Assembly (NCBI RefSeq): GCF_014844075.1
Contig: NZ_CP062165.1
Location: forward strand, 2,790,001 to 2,854,000
Length of the DNA stretch: 64,000 bases
Direction: 5' to 3'
Origin: Paenibacillus sp. JNUCC-31
GTDB taxonomy: Bacteria; Bacillota; Bacilli; Paenibacillales; Paenibacillaceae
This document shows positions 1 to 7,853 of this stretch, piece by piece. Below the pieces are notes generated by a model. That model saw only the letters and a program-made list of their open reading frames with translations. It was not told the DNA's origin and did not search any database. Position 1 is the stretch's first letter; each line of letters starts with the position of its first letter. A program made the position numbers and the translations under genes.

Positions 1-1814
1 GCGTTCAGCGTTTCGGTAAATACGTTATAAATGCGACTGTTCTCCTGGTTCAGCAATTCGTACAGGTCCTCATAGAACTCGATCATCTGATCATTGCGTT
101 CCACATCGGCATGCAGCCAGTACTCATGAATTTTTGCTTCAATATAAGCATTCTTCTTCTTCTCTTTGGAAACAAACGCACTCTTCGCATCGCCCAGTTT
201 CTCTTCGGACTGCTCCTGAGCAGCCTCAATATCCCGCGGAATACGGAAGGCATTCTCACGCAGGGTTTCGATGTACGACTGAATCATCTTCAGTACACAG
301 AAGCCTTTTTCCGTGTAGATCAGACGGGACACATAGAACGGACCCTGTTCGGGATGCAAAAACATGCGACGGATCTGTTCGGTGAACTGACCCGCAATCT
401 CACCCGGCAGCTGCTTCTTCGCCTTAATATATTCCTCACGGGCACGAGCCAGGAAGTTCTGCTCCAGTTCGGTGTCCATGTTCACGACCTGTGATTTCAC
501 CACATTGCCATAGGACAGACGCTCGCTGTTCTGGTAACCTGGCAGCGGCTCCGGTACACGAGCTTCAAAGGACTTGACCACACTTTCGAGATCAATGCCC
601 AGCTTGCGGGCAAACTTCTCGGTATCCTCCTGGTTCGGCGCTTTGGAGAACATGGTACTCATTTTGTCGAACATGCGGTAAGCCAGATAAGTCGTCATTT
701 CTTCGATGGGTAGTACCGCCGAGGAAGCACCGATAATGTTGTAATCATAGTTGGCTGGGTAGGCCTTGTTCATTTGTGCAATGTTTGTACGAATGTTGCT
801 AATATAGTCGTGGATAGCAAACTCTTCGCCCGACTGCTTTTCCTCGCTCGCCATGAAGTTGGTGATGTTCTCGGCGGTGACGTTCATGCAGTAATCGTAG
901 GCGTTCTCCAGCAGTTTGCCTTCCGTGTTGGTTGCGGAAATCAGATGACACAGGTTGAACGGCGGCAGAGGTGAATTCACCGTCAGAATATTGCCGTATT
1001 TCTGGGAGAAGCGCTCTCCCCGGCTATCCACGTTCATCCAGTAATCCAGTTCCTTGAGCGCAGCGTAACCATTCTTGCGGATATATTCACGAGTGTGTTC
1101 ACTCAAGCTCTTGTTGGACAGGTTCACGTCTGGAGTGAACAGATAACCTAATGTGTTCACGCGGTCAATCCCGGCGGAGCCATGATCGCGTTCGATAATC
1201 CCGCGCACGATATAGGAGATATCGAGGAAGCAACCACTGCCTGTACCGCCGGAAAGACCTGTCAGCAGGAACACCATCAGTTTTTTGTTGGTACCCACAG
1301 ATAACGTTTTAATCTTTTTGTCGATCGCCTGCACGACCTGATTAATCTTCGTAAACAGCAGCAAACGTCCAGCCTGACGCACCCCTGCGGCGCCGTTCAT
1401 GCCATCGGTGATGCTCAGCTCCGGAGACAGCCAGTCCGTAATATACGGCTCCAATACGCTGCGGTTCTGAAGCAGTCCACCAATTTCGGCATTGGACAGC
1501 AGGACGAATTCATTAATTGGATCGAGTCCGATGCCTTTATACTTTTTGGCGCGATCCTGTTCGTTCGTTTCAAAAGCAAGAAACTCCACATTGGACGGTT
1601 TGTCCATTTTTTTCTTGGACACCGGGTCCTGTGGCAGCTTGAAACGTCGGTTAATCTGGTATTTAAGACGCAGCAGCGCATCAATTCCTGTTCCTCCAAG
1701 ACCGATAATCAGAATCGGGTTATCAATCGTATCGACTCTGATTTTCTCACTGACAATCCCTCCGCCAAGCGATACATCCAGTTGCTGAATATGTTCTCTA
1801 ACAATCGGTTTCAT
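1..1814 (-). CDS. Tubulin/FtsZ-like GTPase domain protein (3' end cut by window edge)
   Basis: The reading frame runs leftwards from an ATG at 1814, preceded by a GGGAGG ribosome binding site, and is still open at base 1. At least 604 residues are visible. Residues about 38-43 read GLGGTG, in the position of the FtsZ N-terminal glycine-rich nucleotide loop, and residues about 189-194 read GGTGSG, the tubulin/FtsZ signature. The rest is a long, charged, mostly helical region with no membrane segment. This matches the large tubulin-like proteins described by Makarova and Koonin as an FtsZ-like family associated with vWA proteins and inferred to remodel membranes. Here the upstream gene on the same strand encodes a vWA membrane protein, which fits that association. 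The biological role is not established. Family assignment rests on the two glycine motifs and the context. Confidence 0.8.
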   Translation of the reverse strand, partial: MKPIVREHIQQLDVSLGGGIVSEKIRVDTIDNPILIIGLGGTGIDALLRLKYQINRRFKLPQDPVSKKKMDKPSNVEFLAFETNEQDRAKKYKGIGLDPINEFVLLSNAEIGGLLQNRSVLEPYITDWLSPELSITDGMNGAAGVRQAGRLLLFTKINQVVQAIDKKIKTLSVGTNKKLMVFLLTGLSGGTGSGCFLDISYIVRGIIERDHGSAGIDRVNTLGYLFTPDVNLSNKSLSEHTREYIRKNGYAALKELDYWMNVDSRGERFSQKYGNILTVNSPLPPFNLCHLISATNTEGKLLENAYDYCMNVTAENITNFMASEEKQSGEEFAIHDYISNIRTNIAQMNKAYPANYDYNIIGASSAVLPIEEMTTYLAYRMFDKMSTMFSKAPNQEDTEKFARKLGIDLESVVKSFEARVPEPLPGYQNSERLSYGNVVKSQVVNMDTELEQNFLARAREEYIKAKKQLPGEIAGQFTEQIRRMFLHPEQGPFYVSRLIYTEKGFCVLKMIQSYIETLRENAFRIPRDIEAAQEQSEEKLGDAKSAFVSKEKKKNAYIEAKIHEYWLHADVERNDQMIEFYEDLYELLNQENSRIYNVFTETLN

Positions 1815-1900
1815 TCCATGTCCTCCCTTGGGTTAACGCTCATATGTTTCCATTTACATAATTTGAACTAAAGAATATTTACACTTGCCACTCCGATGAC

Positions 1901-2086
1901 AGAACAACCTTCCGATCGCTGTTATCCCCTGATTTTTTAATTATATTTTACAAAGGTGAAAATCTGGGGATAAGCGTATGCTTCCGATGCAGCTTTCTTT
2001 CAGAAAGCTTTTAGGCGAACGCTTCCGCTTCTTCAGGTTATTTCTGTCCTCTACGTTCTCGTGTAAATGTTTAGATCAACTTATAT
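1901..2086. repeat. Dispersed intergenic repeat R2, copy 1
   Basis: This 186-bp stretch lies between the vWA gene and the tubulin-like gene. It is similar to 48343-48490. The 20-mer TTCCGATCGCTGTTATCCCC is identical at 1910-1929 and 48352-48371. GGCGAACGCTTC recurs at 2014-2025 and 48418-48429, TTATTTCTG at 2038-2046 and 48441-48449, and CTTATAT ends both copies. Copy 1 carries about 38 bp more in the middle, where CTGGGGATAA mirrors the TTATCCCC of the left part. No ORF fits it. Whether it is a mobile element or a structured RNA cannot be told from two copies. Confidence 0.7.
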
Positions 2087-2098
2087 TGGTAATCATTT

Positions 2099-3895
2099 TT
2101 AGACCAAGTACTCGATCAAAATCGTTTTATCCGCCTGTTGCAGCGGGATGCTCAGTCGGTCACCGTTCTTCAGTTCAACGCCTGAGCTTGCATCGACCGC
2201 ACGACCGGATTTCTCCAACGTACCGCCTGCCGTGTTACGGATTATAATTCGATCCCCATTGCTGGGCGTAAATACATATTTCTCGGTTTCCTTTAATTCA
2301 GGGTCCAGCTGTAACAGCTGGTGCAGATGGAATCTGCCCCGGAAGGATGCGAGCTTTTTATATTGTGGATAGGACTTATCTCCCGTGTTTTCGTCACGAA
2401 TCTCAACGATCATCTGACCGACGAATCCACGGTTTTTGCGTTTCAGCCAGCCCATCAAGAACCAGGCGCCAACACCTACCACGATCAGGGCTATAACACC
2501 CAAAATGACAGGTAACCAAGGGAAAGGCTTGTCCTGTTCACCATTACCTGGCGTTGTTGGTTGTGTTCTGCTTCCGGCTGCTCCGCCTGCATTAATGGTG
2601 ATTGGCGCACTTTCACGGTAGAAGCTGTCTTCTTCCGCACGAATGACCAATTCATAGTTATGATTGTCCGGCACTTCAAACGTTCCGGCAAACCCAGAAC
2701 CTGTGTTTTCCAGCGGTTGTTCTTCACTCTTGCCTGTACCGACATCTTTTACGACCAGCGTGGCCTTCATATCTGCATACAGGTCGTTATCCTGCAGCGG
2801 CTGTCCCCCATTCTCCAGCTTGGCCGTCAGATCGACTTTGTCACCCTTCGTATAGGACTTGGTCTTAATTGGGTCCACGACGAGCTGGAGATCATAGTTG
2901 AACAACAGGTTGATATCGATGCTGTCTTTCGGAGCCCCTTTTACCCGAAGTTTCCAGTCGCCTTCCTGAGGCTTGAGCAGCTTCACCAAGGAATAACTCT
3001 TCGAAGTCGAGAGCTTGGCTGCGTCAGAGTTCAGATCTACGGCCTTGCCTGAAGGATCGGTTAATTCAATCTGCACTTGTTTTGAAGACATGATCGAGAT
3101 GTTGGCTTCAAGTACACTGTCGTTTGGTACGTTCACGGTAACTTCCTGATAACTGCCGTTTCCGGTAATGGAGGGCAGCTTCACGACATTCAGTTTGGCA
3201 TGATCGGCAAAAATCTCACTCAGAATCTGCGGTAGATCATCCGGCGTATCCGTAATGAAGGATTTGCCTCCGGTCTGCTGGGCCAGATCTGCAAGTGCAT
3301 CCTTGTTCAGCTTGCCGTCTGCGTTCAGTCCAATCGTATAGACGGGAATTCCCTCATCCTGTGCTTCCTTGACGGCTTTTGCCAGATCCGCATCGGACTG
3401 AGACTGGGTGCGACCTTTGGTTTTGTTAAAATCGTTGTTGCCGTCAGCCAGCAGCACGATCATTGGCGAGTGAGACTTGTCAGCCCCATGGTTGAGCACA
3501 TTCACCGCTTCAGCCACCCCGACAGAAATATCGGTGTATGGCCCTCGGCCGAGCTGATCAATAAAATCTTTCAGGCTGCTCTTGTCCGCATCGGACTGAA
3601 TCTCCAGCAATGCCTTTTCCCGCTCCACCTGATCGGTATAAGCGACAATCCCTACCTTGTCCCCCTGGACCGGCAGCATATCAATAAACATTTTCATGGC
3701 TTCATTACTGATCTTGTCACGGTCACTTGTATTCATTGAATTACTTACATCAGCTACAAGTACCGCGTCGATTCCGCTTGTCTGTGCCTGAGCCGCTGCA
3801 GCATGTGGCAGCAACGCCTGAGGTAGCAGCAGTGTTAGAAATGCCAGCAGAACCAGAGTTCCGCTGAGCCAGCGTATTTTGCTTGTCCGCAGCAT
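2099..3895 (-). CDS. Membrane-anchored von Willebrand factor A domain protein
   Basis: The protein has 598 residues from the ATG at 3895, which has GAAGGAG about 8 bases upstream. A frame extension to 3952 is open but has no ribosome binding site. A signal peptide (about residues 1-38, ending AAAAQA) precedes a vWA domain. Its MIDAS reads DVSNS at about 49-53, with a Thr in GPYTD and an Asp in LLADGNND, so metal binding looks intact. A predominantly beta extracellular region follows, then one membrane segment at about 462-484. The cytosolic tail of about 110 residues ends in an NGDRLSI pattern reminiscent of an FHA-like fold, but it lacks clear Ser/His phosphopeptide residues. It lies upstream of and collinear with the tubulin-like gene, so the two could cooperate across the membrane. 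That functional link is inference. Confidence 0.85.
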   Translation of the reverse strand: MLRTSKIRWLSGTLVLLAFLTLLLPQALLPHAAAAQAQTSGIDAVLVADVSNSMNTSDRDKISNEAMKMFIDMLPVQGDKVGIVAYTDQVEREKALLEIQSDADKSSLKDFIDQLGRGPYTDISVGVAEAVNVLNHGADKSHSPMIVLLADGNNDFNKTKGRTQSQSDADLAKAVKEAQDEGIPVYTIGLNADGKLNKDALADLAQQTGGKSFITDTPDDLPQILSEIFADHAKLNVVKLPSITGNGSYQEVTVNVPNDSVLEANISIMSSKQVQIELTDPSGKAVDLNSDAAKLSTSKSYSLVKLLKPQEGDWKLRVKGAPKDSIDINLLFNYDLQLVVDPIKTKSYTKGDKVDLTAKLENGGQPLQDNDLYADMKATLVVKDVGTGKSEEQPLENTGSGFAGTFEVPDNHNYELVIRAEEDSFYRESAPITINAGGAAGSRTQPTTPGNGEQDKPFPWLPVILGVIALIVVGVGAWFLMGWLKRKNRGFVGQMIVEIRDENTGDKSYPQYKKLASFRGRFHLHQLLQLDPELKETEKYVFTPSNGDRIIIRNTAGGTLEKSGRAVDASSGVELKNGDRLSIPLQQADKTILIEYLV

Positions 3896-4059
3896 TGGGT
3901 GTACTCCTTCACGTTTGAGATTAAAATGGGAATAGTTTATTATAGGCGTCAAGCCTTAAGGAAATCTTAACAGTCTACTAATAAATTCTGAAAAGCACCC
4001 CTATCTTCAGTTACAGTTTTGTAATGACTGACAAAAATCGACGAATTCACGCCTTTAAC

Positions 4060-4075
4060 TGGAACGAAAGTTCCA
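4060..4075. promoter_or_regulatory. Perfect palindrome in the divergent promoter region
   Basis: TGGAAC-GAAA-GTTCCA is a perfect 6-4-6 inverted repeat between the vWA gene and the divergent small ORF at 4158. A TATAGT hexamer lies about 15 bases downstream of it on the plus strand. It could be an operator or a short RNA hairpin. No regulator can be assigned. Confidence 0.35.
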
Positions 4076-4157
4076 ACTATGGGAATATGATATAGTTATT
4101 GTCAGCAAACTGCAATATAACAGCGCTTGTTTACCAAGCCATAGAAAGGAACGGATT

Positions 4158-4301
4158 ATGGTTACATACGGATGCCTCGCCATATTGTTTCTTTTTGTCA
4201 TGATAAAAGGGATTGCGTTCCAGCTTCATCGGCGCAAACCGGTTTCCCGGGAAGACGCGGATCGAACCCTTTACACTATTCTGAATGGCGAGCGTGATTG
4301 A
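4158..4301 (+). CDS. Small membrane protein of 47 residues, unknown function
   Basis: The ATG at 4158 is preceded by GAAAGGA at good spacing. The 47-residue product has one hydrophobic segment (about residues 4-18) followed by a basic stretch (HRRKPVSRED) and a polar tail. The stop codon at 4299-4301 lies right at the start of the next gene (TTG at 4298, ATG at 4304), which suggests translational coupling. No family is recognised. The ribosome binding site, the coupling and the natural composition are the reasons for calling it a gene. Confidence 0.6.
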   Translation: MVTYGCLAILFLFVMIKGIAFQLHRRKPVSREDADRTLYTILNGERD

Positions 4302-4303
4302 GC

Positions 4304-5236
4304 ATGAGCACTAAACAAGTTGTATCCATCAGACCTTTTATAAGAACGACGCATGCGTTTCAAAAGTTGCGTGTCTGCAAACGGTGTGGCCAGTATACTT
4401 GCCTGTGGGAAGATCACTGTACTGCCTGTGGACGCGGGACCCTTGCCACTGTGGAAGAACGCGCCTCTTCCCGCGTGAAACGCCGTATTGCACGCGACCT
4501 GTTTATCACGCTAATGCTTGGTGCGGTTGCTACTTATTTTGGTGAAACCATAGACCAAACGATGGCGGCGGCCAGCGTCTCCCTTCTGCTATTGGCTGGA
4601 TTGATCTTCATGCAAAAGCGATCCTTCCAGGTCGAACAGCAGCGTGAGCTCAAACGCATGCTGCGTCAGAATGAGGAAGCGATTCGCCAAGGCATCAACC
4701 GGAATTGGGCGCTTGTCGCAGAAGCGCGCAAGCAGGATGAAGCGCTCGCCTACGAAATGCTCCGGGAGATCGGTTCACTCGTCTATAATGACCGGATTCG
4801 TCTGCAGCAGGTTGCGTTGCTGCAATCCTTCGTCCTGCGCAGCGATATGGACCTGCAGCTCAAACCTCTGCTGCTGCACAGCTTCGAGCGCCTGCTGGCA
4901 GAATATATCGGTGAAATCGCAAGGTTAAAGCCGGAATTGGTTCGTGAAGATGCGATTCGGTATGTCGCCACGCACGAAGTGAATATTTTGCAGCTGCACA
5001 ACGGGATTCAGATTCTGACGGCAGTAGCCGCAGCTGCTGTACGCAAAAGTAAATATATTGAGTTGTTCCCTAGTCTTATTACCCGCTACGCCCGCTTTAT
5101 GCCCAAAGATCGGTTCATGCGGCTTTATCGTACCCTTGAGTTGTATCCGGATAAGGCCCGCGGGGGTCTGGCGGAATCGGTTGGTCGGGTGTATAACGAG
5201 AAATATCGGGATTCGTACGCAGATGTTCGTGTGTAG
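4304..5236 (+). CDS. Zinc-ribbon, two-helix membrane protein of unknown function
   Basis: The product has 310 residues from ATG 4304. A TTG at 4298 is also in frame. An N-terminal zinc ribbon is visible as CKRCGQYTC...CTACG (two CxxC pairs at about residues 26-44). Two hydrophobic segments follow at about 67-100 (ITLMLGAVATYF; VSLLLLAGLIFM). The remaining 200 residues are charged and helical with a likely coiled coil (VEQQRELKRMLRQNEEAIRQG). It is coupled to the 47-residue ORF and diverges from the vWA/tubulin-like pair. I do not recognise the family. Proximity suggests, but does not show, a role with that membrane module. Confidence 0.75.
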   Translation: MSTKQVVSIRPFIRTTHAFQKLRVCKRCGQYTCLWEDHCTACGRGTLATVEERASSRVKRRIARDLFITLMLGAVATYFGETIDQTMAAASVSLLLLAGLIFMQKRSFQVEQQRELKRMLRQNEEAIRQGINRNWALVAEARKQDEALAYEMLREIGSLVYNDRIRLQQVALLQSFVLRSDMDLQLKPLLLHSFERLLAEYIGEIARLKPELVREDAIRYVATHEVNILQLHNGIQILTAVAAAAVRKSKYIELFPSLITRYARFMPKDRFMRLYRTLELYPDKARGGLAESVGRVYNEKYRDSYADVRV

Positions 5237-5377
5237 AGCTGTTGTATATGGACTGGAAACGTAAATTAGTGCAAACTCAATCCCTATATATAGACGAACC
5301 AAATTCGTTTACCCCTGCATGCGTACTGGAATTACGCGTGATAATGTATCATTTTTATCATATAAGCTTTGACGAAA

Positions 5378-5413
5378 AAACACCCCATCCTTAGGTCTAG
5401 GATGAGGTGTTTT
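5378..5413. terminator. Bidirectional rho-independent terminator
   Basis: The stem CACCCCATCCT / AGGATGAGGTG has a short loop, A-runs on the left and a T-run on the right. It can therefore end both the plus-strand gene finishing at 5236 and the minus-strand helicase gene finishing at 5469. Confidence 0.85.
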
Positions 5414-5468
5414 GATGTGTGGAAAATGTATGGCGTTCTTCCAGACTACCTGCCATGGGTTTTATCTT

Positions 5469-7037
5469 TTACCGTCCGCGACGAGAATCGCGGCGGTCGC
5501 TCTTCGCCGGCCCGCGTCCTGCGGAATCCGTCCGGCGGGAGCCCTCGCGGCCCTGCTTGCTCGGGCCGCCTTCACTGCCGCGCCCGGAGCTGCGCTTGTC
5601 GGCGCTACGGCCAGCCCAGCCGCTGCTGCGCTCATCGCCGCTGCGACCTGCACCGCGCCCGCCTTGACCCGCTGCGCTGCTGCGCGCGGAACCACGGCCT
5701 GCGCTGCGCTCGTCGCCACTGCGGCCGCCACTACGACCACCGCTGCGTCCACCTTCGCCGCCACGGGAACCCCGACCGCCACGTCCGCCTTCGCTGCGGC
5801 CGATACGACCTGCGCCGCGACGGGCACTGCCTGTCCCGGCGGAGCGTCCGCCAGAACGTTCTTCATCACCCTGGCTGTTGATGGAACGTCTGTTTGCTCC
5901 GGTAGAGGCTACAGGACCTTCACTTGTCCACTGGATGCGGGAAAGCTTCTGATTGGTGCCTTCCTCAATACGAGCAAGCTCCGGTCTGTCGTGCTGTGTT
6001 GCAAACGTCACGGCAAGGCCCGTGCCGCCAGCACGACCCGTACGGCCGATCCGGTGGATATAGCTTTCCGCATCATGCGGCATATCGTAGTTGAATACGT
6101 GTGTTACGCCTTCAACATCCAGTCCGCGTGCTGCAACATCCGTAGCAACGAGGATTTGCAGTTTCGCGTCGCGGAATGCTTTCATTACGTTCTCACGCTT
6201 GGATTGAGACAGATCCCCGTGAAGCTCATCGCTCGCATAACCTGCTTCGCGCAGATCTTCATTCAGCTTGGATGCACGACGCTTCGTCCGGCAGAAAACA
6301 ATCGCCAGGTACGGGCGATACGTATCAATCATGCCGCGCAGGGCCTCAAGTTTGCCACGATCCGTGCACTCCAGTACCTGCTGGCGAATCTGCTTGATCG
6401 GAATAACGGATTGGGAAGATACCTTCACGTCTTCCGGGTCTTTCATATAGTTCTTCGCCAGGTTGCGAATGCCTTTCGGCATGGTCGCCGAGAACAGCAT
6501 CGTTTGCCGTTTGTGAGGCAACTCACGAAGAATGGTCTCGACGTCTTCCAGGAAGCCCATGTGCAGCATTTGGTCGGCTTCGTCCAACACCAGTTTTTTT
6601 ACATTGTCCAGCTTCAACGTGCCACGACGCAGGTGGTCCAGGAGACGTCCCGGTGTACCAATCACGATCTGTGTGCCATTCTGCAGTTTGCGCAGCTGTT
6701 TGTCCACATCCTGTCCGCCGTATACTGCGAGAACATGCAGTTTATCGTCGTTTGCAGTCAGCTTCTTTGCTTCTTCCGTAATTTGCAGCGCCAGTTCCCG
6801 CGTAGGAGCAATAATCAGTGCTTGCGGCGAGCGGTCGGATACATTAATTTTCTGAATAATCGGCAGCAAGAAAGCCAACGTTTTCCCTGTACCTGTCTGT
6901 GCCTCAGCAATAATATCGCGCCCACCCAGCAGTACCGGAATCGAACGCTCCTGTACCGGAGTCGGCACGGCGATGCCCTGATGTTTCAGGATCTCGCACC
7001 ATTCCGGGCGAATGCCCAGTTGTTCAAAGTTTGCCAA
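5469..7037 (-). CDS. DEAD-box ATP-dependent RNA helicase with Arg/Gly-rich tail
   Basis: The protein has 522 residues. Helicase motifs are in order: PTPVQ Q-motif (about 25-29), AQTGTGKT (46-53), PTRELALQ (79-86), TPGR (128-131), DEAD (152-155), SAT (about 184) and HRIGRTGRAG (about 325). From about residue 370 the protein becomes a low-complexity tail rich in Gly, Arg and Ser (SGGRSGGRSGDERS-type repeats), typical of RNA-binding extensions in cold-shock or ribosome-assembly helicases such as the CshA/DeaD group. It probably remodels structured RNA. It is monocistronic, bounded by the hairpin at 5378-5413. The GC-rich tail produces long open frames on the opposite strand, which are artefacts. 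The exact subfamily is uncertain because the tail is not diagnostic. Confidence 0.93.
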   Translation of the reverse strand: MANFEQLGIRPEWCEILKHQGIAVPTPVQERSIPVLLGGRDIIAEAQTGTGKTLAFLLPIIQKINVSDRSPQALIIAPTRELALQITEEAKKLTANDDKLHVLAVYGGQDVDKQLRKLQNGTQIVIGTPGRLLDHLRRGTLKLDNVKKLVLDEADQMLHMGFLEDVETILRELPHKRQTMLFSATMPKGIRNLAKNYMKDPEDVKVSSQSVIPIKQIRQQVLECTDRGKLEALRGMIDTYRPYLAIVFCRTKRRASKLNEDLREAGYASDELHGDLSQSKRENVMKAFRDAKLQILVATDVAARGLDVEGVTHVFNYDMPHDAESYIHRIGRTGRAGGTGLAVTFATQHDRPELARIEEGTNQKLSRIQWTSEGPVASTGANRRSINSQGDEERSGGRSAGTGSARRGAGRIGRSEGGRGGRGSRGGEGGRSGGRSGGRSGDERSAGRGSARSSAAGQGGRGAGRSGDERSSGWAGRSADKRSSGRGSEGGPSKQGREGSRRTDSAGRGPAKSDRRDSRRGR

Positions 7038-7417
7038 TCGTTACACCTCTGTATATTCATTTAGATGAGTCCATTTCATAATTAACAACAGTTTTTTCAA
7101 TCAAGACTAGTTTTCCTTATATCAATCATGATTATGAAATGAATTTTTTAAAAAGCAATCGGTCCGTTGCTCTTCTTCTCCATACCCTGTAGTTTACACG
7201 TTAGTCAAGCAAAACAAAAGGGGATACAGCGTTCCCCCCTAACTTGTGGCACAAAATTCGAGATCTATGTGGTGAGTAGCTATAACGTGATCCTCGACGG
7301 ATAGTTCTGGGATTAACTCCACGCGATGTTGCGAAAGTGTCTAAAATACAAATCGCTCTGTACAACAATGTTATGAAGATCGCTCTCAGGATGGGACTAC
7401 CACGTACCACTAATTTC
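7038..7417. other. Non-coding region upstream of the helicase gene
   Basis: About 380 bases with no ORF that has a ribosome binding site or natural composition. The first 150 bases should hold the helicase promoter and leader. The remainder leads into the four-box repeat element and shows nothing else I can identify. Confidence 0.5.
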
Positions 7418-7609
7418 TAACGAACTCAGGACACCTTATTCCAGCGATTAAAGTAGGGTGGGAATTCTAACGAACTCCAACTATCTTATTACCGAAAAAA
7501 ACCGCGAAATGGCGTTAGTATGAACGATATTGGCATAATAACAAGTCTGAGATTCGTTATAATAACGAAAACATGAAATAACCCCATATAAGACGTGCCA
7601 GGTTCGTTA
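7418..7609. repeat. Four-box palindromic element, copy A
   Basis: Four 23-bp boxes fit TAACGAA-N12-TAT-N. Two are direct, at 7418-7440 and 7468-7490. Two are inverted, at 7537-7559 and 7587-7609. Start-to-start spacing is exactly 50 bp in each half and the centre is 46 bp. The same layout occurs at 48601-48793 with a 47-bp centre. TAACGAA and the TAT are invariant in all eight boxes, while the 12 bases between them vary. Linker sequences share only weak similarity. It sits downstream of the SulP gene. The conserved geometry with variable interiors suggests protein-binding boxes or transposase-recognised ends more than a base-paired RNA. Confidence 0.8.
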
Positions 7610-7853
7610 AAGCTACACACAGTGAAGGACACAAACTCCAAAACAACAACAAAGCCGTGCACACCACAAACTCTAATAAAAAAAGCGGCACCCTCTCCCC
7701 CGGTTTAAATCCAGAAAAAAGACGCCACTGATTAGAAATCATCTATTTATATTGTCTGCATAATAGAGCTGTGGCATGTCCGATCACCACTACTTTAGGA
7801 CAGCACTCTTCATACTTCATTACTTCTTACTTTTGTACCTTCGCCCAACCATG

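Noticed and set aside
5412..7064. 550-codon plus-strand open frame opposite the DEAD-box helicase
   Set aside because: It is the mirror of a GC-rich gene with repetitive Arg/Gly codons. Composition is unnatural (long Ala/Thr runs) and the true helicase motifs are on the minus strand.
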